This document shows, piece after piece, positions 18,096-27,620 of a stretch of 64,000 nt of DNA. Origin of the DNA: Hyphomicrobiales bacterium (lineage in GTDB: Bacteria; Pseudomonadota; Alphaproteobacteria; Rhizobiales; Beijerinckiaceae); the NCBI GenBank assembly GCA_947454055.1, contig CANGIS010000011.1, positions 1 through 64,000 of the forward strand. Direction: 5' to 3'. Every line of letters starts with the position of its first letter. Position 1 is the first letter of the stretch. Both the position numbers and the translations under genes were made by a program. Below the pieces are notes generated by a model that ran no database searches, had not been told where the DNA came from, and worked only from the letters and a program-made list of their open reading frames with translations.

Positions 18096-19217
18096 TTATT
18101 TGCGTTTGATGTCGCGCCAGACCTTCGTCGATTCCCGTTGTGACTTTTGATCAAGCGGGGTGATGATGAACAATTTGGCCATTGTTGCATCGTCAGGGAA
18201 GATGCTCTTGTCGTCCAAAATCGTTTTATCGATGAATTTCTGTGAATCGATATTTCCATTCGGGTAAGAAATGAAGTTCGAGGCTTTTGCAATGACCTCC
18301 GGACGCAACATGTAATCAATAAAGGCATAGGCTTCGGTCAGATTTTTTGCATCTTTCGGAATCGCTAAATTATCGAAAAACATATCTGCGCCTTCTTTAG
18401 GGATACTATAAGCGATCTCGATTTTCTTCTTAGGATCCGTAACCGTCTTGTTCTTCGAAGCCGCGCGGGCTGCGGCCTGTTTAATGTCGCCTGACCAACC
18501 GATCACGAGGCAAGCGTCGCCATTGGCAAGCGCATTGATGTATTCCGATGAATGGAATTTTTTAACAAAAGGACGAACCTTCTTGAGAAGATCGGCGGCA
18601 GCCGCAAAATCTTCAGGGGTGTGCGAATTCGGATCTTTACCGAGGTAATTGAGGGCAGCAGGAATCAATTCATCCGGTGCATCCAGCATCATGATGCCGC
18701 AATCCTTGAATTTCGAGATAACCTCGGGATCAAACACCATACGCCATGAATCAAGCGGAGCATTGGGCATGCGTTCGTTGATTTTGCCTACATTATAGCC
18801 AATTCCGGTCGTCCCCCACATATAATTGACGGCATATTCATTGCCCGGATCATAAACGGCAAGGCGTTTGGCCACTTCAGGCCAGACATGGGATAGTCCG
18901 GGCAATTTGGATTTGTCGAGTTTAACGAAAACGCCTGCACCAATCTGACGGCCTAGAAAATTGCCGGATGGAACGACAACGTCATAGCCGGTTTTACCGG
19001 CCAATAATTTTGTCTCAAGCAATTCGTTTGAGTCAAAAACATCATATTTGACGGCAATGCCGGTTTCCTTGGTGAAGTCATCCAGAATGGTAGGATCGAT
19101 ATAGTCCGACCAATTATAGACATTGACGACCCGCTCTTCGGCGAGTACCGGCAAGGATGCGGCTCCCAAAGTGGCGGCGGCCAACATGATCAGCCCGCTT
19201 TTGATTTTCCAATTCAT
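18096..19217 (-). CDS. potF: Polyamine-binding periplasmic protein (PotF/SpuD type)
   Basis: The 373-residue protein has a signal peptide (~1-26, VLA-EE). The mature N-terminus VVNVYNWSDYIDP is the classic start of PotD/PotF-type polyamine binding proteins. Further family segments are LLAGKTGYDVVVPSG, NYMWGTTGIGYN and YINALANGDACLVIGWSGD, which provide the aromatic/acidic cage for putrescine or spermidine. It is the first gene of the importer operon, transcribed away from the second glutamine-synthetase-like gene. The shared 293-base gap holds the divergent promoters. Confidence 0.92.
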   Translation of the reverse strand: MNWKIKSGLIMLAAATLGAASLPVLAEERVVNVYNWSDYIDPTILDDFTKETGIAVKYDVFDSNELLETKLLAGKTGYDVVVPSGNFLGRQIGAGVFVKLDKSKLPGLSHVWPEVAKRLAVYDPGNEYAVNYMWGTTGIGYNVGKINERMPNAPLDSWRMVFDPEVISKFKDCGIMMLDAPDELIPAALNYLGKDPNSHTPEDFAAAADLLKKVRPFVKKFHSSEYINALANGDACLVIGWSGDIKQAAARAASKNKTVTDPKKKIEIAYSIPKEGADMFFDNLAIPKDAKNLTEAYAFIDYMLRPEVIAKASNFISYPNGNIDSQKFIDKTILDDKSIFPDDATMAKLFIITPLDQKSQRESTKVWRDIKRK

Positions 19218-19510
19218 TCTGGCTCTCTCCCGTCCATGGATGGTCGAAACAAACTTCAGCTATCTGAAGCCCTCAACATATTCTGTCCGCACTACTTAAG
19301 ACCGTCTGCAGTTTTCTGAAAAGCCCCGTTAGGTTAACAATCAGGGATATTTTGCTTCTTTATGTCGATTGTGCCCATGACGCGACTGATCGCGAAATTG
19401 CAAAAACAATAATAATCATCAAAATATAGCATTGTCCCTCGTCATTCGTCTGTGGTTCACATAAGCTTTGATGGCGTTAAGCCCTACGGATGCGATTTGC
19501 GGAACGGACC

Positions 19511-20899
19511 ATGGCCAAAAAGAAAATTTCGAAATCAACGACCCGGGGCGTTAAAAATCTGGCGGCTGCGGTGTCGTGGCTGGAAACGCGTGGGCTAGAG
19601 GATATTGAGTGCATCGTGCCGGATATGGCCGGGGTAGCCCGCGGCAAGATGATGCCCGTGGGGAAATTTTTGGATGCCTCACGCATGGCGCTTCCCGGAT
19701 CGATTTTTTTGCAAACGATTACAGGCGATTACCCGGCGGATGAAGCCGATTATCCCTTTGATGCCGCCGATGGGGATATTCATCTCGAACCCGATTTTTC
19801 AACCCTATCGGTTGTTCCATGGGCATCGGACCCGACAGCGCAGGTCATTCACGATGCCTACCAACAAGATGGTCGTCCCGTTGAGATCGCACCGAGGCAA
19901 TTGCTGCGGCGCATTATCGAGCTATACCGCCATAAAGGCTGGGAGGCTGTTGTCGCGCCCGAATTGGAGTTCTATTTCGTCGAACGCAATCAGGATCCGG
20001 ATTATCCGCTGAAGCCGCCTGTAGGCAGGTCAGGGCGAGCAGAAACGGGCCGACAATCCTATTCCATGGCCGCGGTCAACGAATTTGATGATCTTTTTGA
20101 TGATATTTATGATTTTTCTGAAGCCCAAGGGCTTGAGATTGATACGCTGATCCATGAGGAGGGAGCAGCGCAGATGGAAATCAACCTCCGTCATGGCGAT
20201 CCTCTCGCGCTGGCCGATCAAGTCTTCTTGTTCAAACGCACCATACGTGAAGCTGCGCTCAAGCATAATATGTATGCGACCTTCATGGCCAAGCCGATCG
20301 CGAACGAACCCGGATCGGCAATGCACATTCATCAATCGGTGGTGGATTCCAAGACAGGGAAAAACATATTTTCCGGTGACGATGGCAAGCCAACACCGGA
20401 GTTTTTCTCCTTTTTGGCAGGACAACAGCGTTATTTACCGCATGTGATGTGTATCATGGCGCCCTATGTCAATTCTTATCGCCGGTTGATGCGCAAATCA
20501 GTGGCTCCGATCAATGTTCATTGGGGATATGATAACCGGACGGTGGGCCTTCGCGTTCCGAATTCGTCGGCTGAAAACAGGCGTATTGAAAACCGAATTC
20601 CCTCGTCCGACGCCAATCCATACCTTGCGATTGCTGCGTCGTTGGCTTGTGGCTATCTGGGCATGACACAAGGGTTATCACCGTCCGAACCGATTGAGGG
20701 ATCAGCCTATAATCTCCCCTTCGGCCTGCCGCGAGGCTTGCTTGAAGCCGTAGAGCTTTTTGAGGAATGTGAAGAACTCGCGGAAATCTTTGGCAGCGGT
20801 TTCGTAGCCACTTATCGCGCGATCAAACAGGCAGAGTTTGAGACCTATATGGGGGTTATCAGTCCGTGGGAGCGCGAATATCTTCTTCTGAATGTCTGA
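19511..20899 (+). CDS. puuA: Gamma-glutamylputrescine synthetase-like glutamine synthetase
   Basis: This 462-residue glutamine-synthetase-family ligase has motifs APELEFYFVE, GAAQMEINLRHGDP, GSAMHIHQSV, APINVHWGYDNRTVGLRVP and RIENRIPSSDANPY. The last two resemble PuuA. The family member PuuA joins glutamate to putrescine, the first step of the glutamylated putrescine pathway. The start is ATG 19511 with GGAACGGA upstream; an ATG 21 bases earlier has no clear ribosome site. It is followed by aminotransferase and PuuB-like genes, so the operon makes chemical sense. PuuC and PuuD are not in the window. Confidence 0.85.
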   Translation: MAKKKISKSTTRGVKNLAAAVSWLETRGLEDIECIVPDMAGVARGKMMPVGKFLDASRMALPGSIFLQTITGDYPADEADYPFDAADGDIHLEPDFSTLSVVPWASDPTAQVIHDAYQQDGRPVEIAPRQLLRRIIELYRHKGWEAVVAPELEFYFVERNQDPDYPLKPPVGRSGRAETGRQSYSMAAVNEFDDLFDDIYDFSEAQGLEIDTLIHEEGAAQMEINLRHGDPLALADQVFLFKRTIREAALKHNMYATFMAKPIANEPGSAMHIHQSVVDSKTGKNIFSGDDGKPTPEFFSFLAGQQRYLPHVMCIMAPYVNSYRRLMRKSVAPINVHWGYDNRTVGLRVPNSSAENRRIENRIPSSDANPYLAIAASLACGYLGMTQGLSPSEPIEGSAYNLPFGLPRGLLEAVELFEECEELAEIFGSGFVATYRAIKQAEFETYMGVISPWEREYLLLNV

Positions 20900-20925
20900 T
20901 CGTAATTTTTTAGAGACGGATCATC

Positions 20926-22317
20926 ATGGCTTCATCCAATACCTACCCGACGTCTGAACTCCAAGCGGCCGATGCACGGCACTATCTTCATCCCTTTACG
21001 GATTTCAAGGCGTTGGCTGCCGAAGGGAGCCGCGTCATGGTGAAGGGCGAGGGCGTTTGGATCGAGGATTCGGACGGCAATCGCTATCTGGATGGCATGG
21101 CGGGGCTTTGGTGCAGCAATGTCGGTCATGGGCGCCATGAGATTGCTGATGCCGTTCACGAGCAGATGAAGGAACTTGCTTTTTATAATTCATTTTTCAA
21201 GACAACCAATGCACCCGCGATTAGGCTCGCCGAAACGCTGGCTCGTCTTGCTCCAGACCACATTAACCACGTGTTTTTTTGTGGTTCGGGCTCGGAGGCG
21301 AATGATACGGTTGTACGCTTGGTGCGTTATTACTGGTCGCTTAAAGGTAAACCGGGCAAGGACGTTATCATTGCCCGGCATAATGCCTATCATGGCTCGA
21401 CCATGGCGGGGGCATCGCTGGGTGGCATGAAGCCGATGCACAGCCAAGGCGGTATGCCAATTCCCGGTATCGTTCACATTCCTCAGCCCTATTGGTTCGG
21501 AGAGGGCGGCGACATGTCACCCGCCGATTTCGGGCTTTGGGCCGCGCGTCAACTTGAAAAGAAAATCGAAGAGCTCGGCGAAAACCGGGTCGCTGCGTTT
21601 ATTGCGGAACCGATTCAGGGGGCAGGTGGCGTCATTATTCCGCCTGATACCTATTGGCCCGAGATCAAGCGTATTTGCGATGCACACGATATTTTGCTGG
21701 TCGCCGACGAGGTAATTTGTGGGTTCGGTCGAACCGGTCGCTGGTTTGGTTCGGACTATTACAGCATAAAGCCCGATCTGATGTCGATCGCAAAGGGATT
21801 AACATCGGGCTATTTGCCGATGGGCGGTGTCATGGTGTCGGATCGCGTTGCGGATGTTATTGTCGGCATCGGTGAAGAATTTTATCATGGCTACACCTAT
21901 TCCGGCCATCCGACCTGCGCGGCAGCAGCACTCGCCAATCTTAAAATCATCGAGCAAGAGGGCCTTGTGGACCGTGTTGCCGATGATATCGGGCCCTATT
22001 TTCAAAAGCAGTGGCTTGCATTGGGGAATCATCCGTTGGTGGGCGAAGCGCGCATGGTTGGTCTGATCGGTGCTCTTGAACTGGTGCCCAACAAACCTTC
22101 ACGGGCTGAAAAATTTGCCAATACGGGCAATGTCGGAACCCTTTGTAGGGACATTTCCTTCAGCCACGGACTGATCATGCGCGCAACGCGTGACAGCATG
22201 ATCATTTCGCCACCTTTGGTCATTACCCATGAAGAAGCCGATGAGCTGATCCGTCGGGCGACCAAGACATTGGACGAGACCTATATGGCCCTCAAAAAGG
22301 ATGGCAGGGTCAAGTAA
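20926..22317 (+). CDS. spuC: Class III aminotransferase, putrescine/omega-amino acid:pyruvate type (SpuC-like)
   Basis: This 463-residue PLP enzyme has the class III layout: GLWCSNVGHGR, FFCGSGSEANDTVVRLVRYY, AFIAEPIQGAGGVI and the PLP-binding Lys in SIAKGLTSGYLPMG. The early sequence (HYLHPFTDFKAL) is typical of SpuC-like polyamine:pyruvate aminotransferases. It probably removes the terminal amino group of putrescine or a related amine to give an aminoaldehyde. It lies 26 bases after the puuA-like gene and overlaps the oxidase gene by 17 bases, so they form one operon. Confidence 0.87.
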   Translation: MASSNTYPTSELQAADARHYLHPFTDFKALAAEGSRVMVKGEGVWIEDSDGNRYLDGMAGLWCSNVGHGRHEIADAVHEQMKELAFYNSFFKTTNAPAIRLAETLARLAPDHINHVFFCGSGSEANDTVVRLVRYYWSLKGKPGKDVIIARHNAYHGSTMAGASLGGMKPMHSQGGMPIPGIVHIPQPYWFGEGGDMSPADFGLWAARQLEKKIEELGENRVAAFIAEPIQGAGGVIIPPDTYWPEIKRICDAHDILLVADEVICGFGRTGRWFGSDYYSIKPDLMSIAKGLTSGYLPMGGVMVSDRVADVIVGIGEEFYHGYTYSGHPTCAAAALANLKIIEQEGLVDRVADDIGPYFQKQWLALGNHPLVGEARMVGLIGALELVPNKPSRAEKFANTGNVGTLCRDISFSHGLIMRATRDSMIISPPLVITHEEADELIRRATKTLDETYMALKKDGRVK

Positions 22318-23602
22318 AGTGAAGCCATCGTCAGAGGCCCATACCAGCTCCTATTACGCTTCAACGGCTAAGGGCCTTGAAACCTTCCCCGCGCTTGACG
22401 GGGATGCGAATGCGGATGTCTGCATTATCGGGGGCGGATACACCGGCCTTTCCGCGGCACTTCACCTTGCAGAGCGGGGTCGATCGGTCATTCTGATCGA
22501 GGCCAATCGACTTGGGTGGGGCGCTTCAGGTCGCAATGGGGGCCAGCTTCATTCCGGTCAAAGGCGGGATCAATCGACGCTTGAAAGCTGGTTTGGAAAG
22601 TCCGATGCCCATCGGCTCTTTGATCTTGGCGAAGAAGCCAAGTCCCTCGTCAAAAATCTGATAAAGAAGCATTCGATCCTCTGCGACTGGCAGGATGGCT
22701 TGATCCATGCGACCCATAAAGAGCGCTATCTTGCCGAGGTTAAGCAGGAAATCGCTTTGCTTCGTGACGAATATGATGTTGGCGACATTACGGAATTATC
22801 CCGCGACGAGATCGCGGCAAGGCTTGGCACGGATGTCTATTTTGGCGGGTGGCGCGAGCAATCGGCAGGACATCTGCATCCGCTAAACTATGCCCTTGGA
22901 TTGGCACGGGCGGCAAAGTGTGCCGGCGCGGTGCTGTACGAGGGAACGCGCGCCTTGACCATCGCAGACGGGCAAAAGCAGAAGGTTGTAACGGCAACGG
23001 GCACCGTTACGGCCGATACGGTGATTCTGGCGTGCAACGGCTATCTTCATGGTTTGAATGCTGAAACCGAGGCGCGCGTCATGCCGCTGCACAATTTCAT
23101 TCTCGCGACAGAACCTTTGGGCGCGCGAGCAGAACGGCTGATACCGGGAAGGGAAGCGGCCGCCGACTCCCGCTTTGTCGTATATTATTGGCGTCTATCG
23201 GCAGATAACCGGCTCCTTTTTGGCGGAGGGGAAAGCTATGGGCGACGGTTCCCTGATGATATCAAGAATTTTGTCCGCCAGCATATGTTGAAAATTTATC
23301 CTGATCTTGCCGATGTGAAAATCGATTATGGCTGGGGCGGTACGCTTGCCGTTACCTTGAAGCGATTGCCCTATATGAGGCGTTTGCGTTCTGGCCTTTA
23401 CACGTCCGGGGGCTATTCGGGTCAGGGCGTGGGTACGGCTACATTTGCCGGAAAACTTCTCGCTGAAGCGATTGCCGGCGAGCAGGAACGGTTTGATGTC
23501 TTTTCCAGATTGCCTGCACCGCCATTTCCTGGCGGGCCATTGCTTCGCTATCCGAGCATGGTGCTGGCAATGACCTGGTATGCCTTGCGAGACAGGCTCT
23601 AA
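22301..23602 (+). CDS. puuB: FAD-dependent amine oxidase, gamma-glutamylputrescine oxidase type
   Basis: This 433-residue DAO-family flavoprotein has an N-terminal FAD-binding motif (CIIGGGYTGLSAALHLAERG) and GWGASGRNGGQ, the usual PuuB signature. A late GYSGQGVGTATFAGKLLAEAI completes the FAD site. PuuB oxidises gamma-glutamylputrescine to the aldehyde. It overlaps the aminotransferase gene by 17 bases at its start. At its end it shares the CTAA stop region with the convergent agmatinase gene. Confidence 0.88.
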   Translation: MAGSSKVKPSSEAHTSSYYASTAKGLETFPALDGDANADVCIIGGGYTGLSAALHLAERGRSVILIEANRLGWGASGRNGGQLHSGQRRDQSTLESWFGKSDAHRLFDLGEEAKSLVKNLIKKHSILCDWQDGLIHATHKERYLAEVKQEIALLRDEYDVGDITELSRDEIAARLGTDVYFGGWREQSAGHLHPLNYALGLARAAKCAGAVLYEGTRALTIADGQKQKVVTATGTVTADTVILACNGYLHGLNAETEARVMPLHNFILATEPLGARAERLIPGREAAADSRFVVYYWRLSADNRLLFGGGESYGRRFPDDIKNFVRQHMLKIYPDLADVKIDYGWGGTLAVTLKRLPYMRRLRSGLYTSGGYSGQGVGTATFAGKLLAEAIAGEQERFDVFSRLPAPPFPGGPLLRYPSMVLAMTWYALRDRL

Positions 23603-24558
23603 GTTTTATTCTGTTTTGCCGCCCATCCTTGAAGGTAATGTTGGACGACGGTGGAGGCGGCAATCGCCGTGATATCCGCATGGTCATAAGCGGGGGCGAC
23701 TTCGACCACATCCATGCCGCGCCAATCGAGCGATGCGATGCCCGCAAGGGTCATCAAAAGCTGCGCGGAGGATAATCCGCCCGCGACCGGTGTTCCGGTG
23801 CCGGGTGCGTAGGCCGGATCAAGTACATCAATATCGACGGTAAGATAGGCAGGTCCAGAGCCCACACGGCGTTTGATGGCATCCACCATTCCCTTTACGC
23901 CCATTTCGTGCGCGGCATAGCCGTCGATGATTGTGATCCCGCAGGTCTCGGGAGCGACCGTGCGGATGCCGATCTGGATCGAGCGCGGGATATCGATCAG
24001 TCCTTCTTTAACGGCGCGAAGCACAAAATTGCCGTGCGATAGGGCGATGCCGTCATCATGCCATGTATCCTGATGGGCATCGAACTGAACCAGTGCAAGA
24101 GGCCCATGTTTGGCAACGTGAGCGCGCAGAAGTGGCAGGGTGATAAAATGATCGCCCCCCAAAGTGATGCAATGGGCACCTGATGAAAGAATGGATCGTG
24201 CATCGGATTCAATGTGTTGAGGCACGAGATCATGCCGGGCATGATTGATGGCGCAATCTCCCCAATCAATGACCGCAAGCTTTTCAAACGGATCAAGCCC
24301 GGAAGGATATTGTGGATCGCCATCGAAGATTGCCGATGCCCGGCGAATGGCTTGTGGTCCAAATCGTGCGCCGGGCCTGTTTGAGGTCGCACAATCAAAC
24401 GGCACGCCCCAAATGACGGCGTCAACACCCGTCAGATCGCGCGTAAAACGCCGGCGCATAAACGACAGTGCGCCGGAAAAAGTAGGTTCGTTCGCACCGC
24501 CCGTCAGCTCACCCCGAAAAGCATTGTCGGTCACATAGGGCGTAACAGGGTCGACCAT
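23599..24558 (-). CDS. speB: Agmatinase (ureohydrolase family)
   Basis: The 319-residue protein has the arginase-fold binuclear Mn motifs: GGDHFITLP, QFDAHQDTW (the DAHxD ligands) and TVDIDVLDPAYAPGTGTP with the second Asp pair. Agmatinase converts agmatine to putrescine and urea, which would feed the adjacent putrescine-degradation genes. Other guanidino substrates are possible for this family, so the exact reaction is an inference from context. The start is ATG 24558 with GGAG eight bases upstream; the TTG at 24582 is less likely. It is convergent with the PuuB-like gene, overlapping by four bases. Confidence 0.87.
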   Translation of the reverse strand: MVDPVTPYVTDNAFRGELTGGANEPTFSGALSFMRRRFTRDLTGVDAVIWGVPFDCATSNRPGARFGPQAIRRASAIFDGDPQYPSGLDPFEKLAVIDWGDCAINHARHDLVPQHIESDARSILSSGAHCITLGGDHFITLPLLRAHVAKHGPLALVQFDAHQDTWHDDGIALSHGNFVLRAVKEGLIDIPRSIQIGIRTVAPETCGITIIDGYAAHEMGVKGMVDAIKRRVGSGPAYLTVDIDVLDPAYAPGTGTPVAGGLSSAQLLMTLAGIASLDWRGMDVVEVAPAYDHADITAIAASTVVQHYLQGWAAKQNKT

Positions 24559-24791
24559 GGGATAGGCTCCGGTTTGGTACAAGGACGATAAAGTATAATG
24601 CTTCTTTGCCCTATTCTAAAAGATGGCGAATGGCGACGCTATGGCCGATCCTGATGATCATTTCAGCACGAGCAGTGCAGCACCGCTTCCGACGTTGTGA
24701 AGAAACCTTTGATCTGCATAAAAACGCTTGATAGTCTTGCGGTAGCGCTAATCTTTCGCTCAAATCATCGTTCGAATGGAAAGTTACGACA

Positions 24792-25964
24792 ATGGCACAT
24801 CAGGAATTGGTCAATCGTGCCGCCAGCGGGCGTATCCGGCTTGGTATGGTAGGTGGCGGGGAAGGGGCCTTTATCGGTGCTGTGCACCGTCTAGCGGCCC
24901 GTATGGATGATCAATACAGCTTCATCGCCGGTGCCTTGAGCGCGACGCCGGAAAAAGCAATCCGTTCCGGTGCAGCATTGGGATTAGACCCGGCGCGCGT
25001 CTATAGCGATTTCAATCAGATGGCGAAAAGAGAAGCCCGCCGCAAAGATGGTATCGAGGCCGTAACCATTGTCACGCCGAACGATGCCCATGCTGCTCCT
25101 GCCCTCGCCTTTCTGAAGGCCGGTATTCATGTGATCTGTGACAAGCCATTAACGACGACTCTGAAGGAGGCCCAAAAGCTCCAGACCGCGGCCACAAAAT
25201 CGGGTAAGATATTTGCACTGACGCATAATTACACAGGATATCCGATGGTACGCCAAGCGCGGGCTATGGTGGCTTCCGGAGAACTTGGCGATATTCGTCT
25301 GGTTCAAGTCGAATATGCGCAAGATTGGCTTGCGGAACCGTTGGAGCAGACAGGTCATAAGCAGGCGGAATGGCGAACGGATCCAGCCCGTACCGGATTG
25401 GGGGGGTGCATTGGTGATATAGGCACCCATGCCTATAATCTGGCCGACTTCATCGTTGGCATTCCGGTTGTCGAGCTACAGGCCGAGTTGACCACCTTTG
25501 TATCGGGACGAAGGGTTGATGACGATACTCACGTTCGAATGCATTACGCGAACGGAGCCCGGGGGTCGCTTTGGGCCAGTCAGGTCGCTGTAGGTAACGA
25601 GAATGCGCTGCGGATCCGTGTCTATGGAACAAAAGGCGGGCTCGATTGGGCGCAGGAAAATCCGAACTATTTGCGGTGGTCGCCGATTTCGAAGCCAGCC
25701 ATAACACTAACACGCGCCGGTGTTGAAACGGGCCCAGATGCGCGACGCGCTGCTCGCGTACCTGCAGGTCATCCGGAAGGCTATCTCGAGGGATTTGGAA
25801 CGATTTATACCGAAATCGCTCATGCTATTCGTGCCGCCCGAACGGGCGAGAAGCCCGATGCAGCCGTCGTTTTTCCAACAATCGAGGATGGTGTTAAGGG
25901 CATTGCCTTTATCGAAGCCGCCCTGGCATCGTCGATTAAGAAAGGCCGTTGGATCAAGCTTTGA
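24792..25964 (+). CDS. Gfo/Idh/MocA-family oxidoreductase
   Basis: This 390-residue NAD(P)-dependent dehydrogenase has an N-terminal Rossmann motif (LGMVGGGEGAFIGAVHR) and DKP in the EKP catalytic position, as in many inositol or sugar dehydrogenases. A C-terminal GFO/IDH domain starts near residue 135. The GGGEGAFIGAVHR form is seen in a sub-group of cyclitol/sugar dehydrogenases, but I cannot name the substrate. It is a single-gene unit: the flanking genes are on the opposite strand and separated by >100 bases. Confidence 0.85.
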   Translation: MAHQELVNRAASGRIRLGMVGGGEGAFIGAVHRLAARMDDQYSFIAGALSATPEKAIRSGAALGLDPARVYSDFNQMAKREARRKDGIEAVTIVTPNDAHAAPALAFLKAGIHVICDKPLTTTLKEAQKLQTAATKSGKIFALTHNYTGYPMVRQARAMVASGELGDIRLVQVEYAQDWLAEPLEQTGHKQAEWRTDPARTGLGGCIGDIGTHAYNLADFIVGIPVVELQAELTTFVSGRRVDDDTHVRMHYANGARGSLWASQVAVGNENALRIRVYGTKGGLDWAQENPNYLRWSPISKPAITLTRAGVETGPDARRAARVPAGHPEGYLEGFGTIYTEIAHAIRAARTGEKPDAAVVFPTIEDGVKGIAFIEAALASSIKKGRWIKL

Positions 25965-26079
25965 TCTCTTGCACTTGATTACGGGTCATCAGCGATCAAA
26001 CAGGTTCAAAGTCGATACTTCAAGGATGATTAACAAATCCTGCGAAGAAAGTTGCACTATGTACGTGCAAATAAGGAAG

Positions 26080-26643
26080 TTAATGTTCGGTGATATCGAT
26101 TGGATTGGCGTCGGCCAATAATTTTGTCATGAAATCGTCAGGTTTTTCATCCACATTATCGCCGCCGTTTGGTCGCCTCAGCCACTCGTTCAAGACCATA
26201 AATGTGGTAGCCTGAAGAACCTCAGGATGACGGACGAGCCTGTCCCTCAGACGCTCAATTCCATCATTATCGACACATCTGACCTGCACGAGCATATCGT
26301 TTTCGCCGGATAACGACCAGCATTGGACAAGCTCTGGCCAGCCTCTAATCGTCTGGAACACGAGGCGACAAATCCGACGCTTAAGGCGCAGGAGAAAAAA
26401 GGCGTTACTCGGTGCGCCACCTGCCTGATCGTTATCATCGAGTTCGATTGTGAATCGTTTGATGACATGGCGCTCGCGCATCAGATCGATACGATTCTTG
26501 ACGGTTGTTCTGGATACACCCAGTTGGCTCGCTATTTCCGAAATACTTTGTCGCGCGTTCTCCTTTAGAGCTCCAAGAATTGAACGATCGGTTCCCGTAA
26601 GCCGATGGTGCCGAAAAGTGCGCGAACCTCGTTGTTCCGGCAT
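26080..26643 (-). CDS. Lrp/AsnC-family transcription regulator
   Basis: The 187-residue protein has an N-terminal winged helix (LTGTDRSILGALKENARQSISEIASQLGVSRTTVKNRI, given here as a description of residues ~15-50) and a C-terminal AsnC ligand-sensing domain. The start is ATG 26643 with AAAGGG upstream; an upstream in-frame start at 26691 would run through the putative operator. It faces the YqcI/YcgG-type gene divergently across ~146 bases. It probably controls both itself and that gene in response to an amino acid. The C-terminal ~30 residues extend beyond the usual AsnC domain. Confidence 0.88.
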   Translation of the reverse strand: MPEQRGSRTFRHHRLTGTDRSILGALKENARQSISEIASQLGVSRTTVKNRIDLMRERHVIKRFTIELDDNDQAGGAPSNAFFLLRLKRRICRLVFQTIRGWPELVQCWSLSGENDMLVQVRCVDNDGIERLRDRLVRHPEVLQATTFMVLNEWLRRPNGGDNVDEKPDDFMTKLLADANPIDITEH

Positions 26644-26676
26644 GGAAAGCCCTTTAAATGACGTAAAGGAATAATA

Positions 26677-26700
26677 TGACAAATTGATCAAATTTTGTCA
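26677..26700. promoter_or_regulatory. Putative Lrp-type operator in the divergent promoter region
   Basis: TGACAAA, then TTGATCAA, then ATTTTGTCA form a near-palindrome centred on TGATCA. It sits 34 bases upstream of the regulator start and 90 bases upstream of the divergent gene. A second inverted repeat, AATCAC (26747-26752) with GTGATT (26765-26770), lies just before the ribosome site of the divergent gene. Position and symmetry suggest operator sites; no binding data exist. Confidence 0.45.
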
Positions 26701-26789
26701 AATTGAAAGCTTATAATCTTCCTGATGCCGCTAATAATAAAATTTAAATCACTTTTTAAAGAATGTGATTATAATTAGGAGCGGACAAG

Positions 26790-27599
26790 ATGTTATATTT
26801 GCAGTCAAAAATTGAAGAATATTTTAACATTCAGATTGATAAGGAGCGATGGAAGTTAAATGCCGTAAATGAAATACTCTCCATAATCGGGTCAAAAATT
26901 GAATTTCCTTGCCCGTTTTCGCAAGCAGCCGCACGCAATCAACGGCTCTTGTTTTCCTTTATTGAGGATGCCAACGAAGCCGCGCTCCGTCAAAGTGCGA
27001 TTGATCTTGGCGCCTATCTCGAGCGTGCAGCGGGCTGGGATGGCAAGGTTTCATCGGCGGAGCCGCTCTTGATGGTTTTCAATCCGAACCAGGTCAATGC
27101 CGAAACTGTTGAGGGCTATCACGCCATTGGGTGGAAAATTTTACAATTCTGGCATGAAATTGATGAGGTCGCTTGGCCCCATCAGGTTTCAATTGACCCA
27201 CATTCTCCCTTTTGGTCGATGTGCTTTGCCGGCGTTCAGATTTTTGTCAATATGAGCAATCCGGCGCATCAGGTCCGGCGGAGCCGAAATCTTGGTCAAG
27301 CGCTGACGTTCGTCATCAATCCAAGGGAGCGTTTTGATCTGGTGGCGGGCGATAACGCCCAAGGTCGTAAAGTCAGAGCGATGGTGCGTGATCGCATCGA
27401 GGCCTATGACGGATTATCCCATAGTCCTGTCTTGGGCAGTTATGAGGCAGGCGAGATCGAGTGGTGGCAATATGGGTTGACGGAAACCAATACACCGCGA
27501 TCTGATCGTTGCCCTTTTCATACCAAGTTAAAAGCCCCCAAACCCGCTGACACTCCGGACGAATGGTGCAATTTCGAGCAAAAGAAAAAAACCGGCTGA
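26790..27599 (+). CDS. YqcI/YcgG-family protein, possible haem-dependent N-hydroxylase (GntA/DcsA type)
   Basis: The 269-residue protein has the family hallmarks FPCPFSQAA (39-47), a long middle region with FNPNQVNAETVEGYH-like sequence, PFWSMCFAGVQIFVNMSNP, and a C-terminal DRCPFH. From knowledge of the family, YqcI/YcgG proteins include GntA (N-hydroxylates a guanidine in guanitoxin synthesis) and DcsA (makes hydroxyarginine in D-cycloserine synthesis). The substrate here is unknown. AGGAG at 26778-26782 gives a good start. It is divergent from an Lrp regulator and 22 bases before a permease gene, suggesting amino-acid-controlled production and transport of a small molecule. Confidence 0.75.
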   Translation: MLYLQSKIEEYFNIQIDKERWKLNAVNEILSIIGSKIEFPCPFSQAAARNQRLLFSFIEDANEAALRQSAIDLGAYLERAAGWDGKVSSAEPLLMVFNPNQVNAETVEGYHAIGWKILQFWHEIDEVAWPHQVSIDPHSPFWSMCFAGVQIFVNMSNPAHQVRRSRNLGQALTFVINPRERFDLVAGDNAQGRKVRAMVRDRIEAYDGLSHSPVLGSYEAGEIEWWQYGLTETNTPRSDRCPFHTKLKAPKPADTPDEWCNFEQKKKTG

Positions 27600-27620
27600 A
27601 AGATACGATGGGATCAATCA

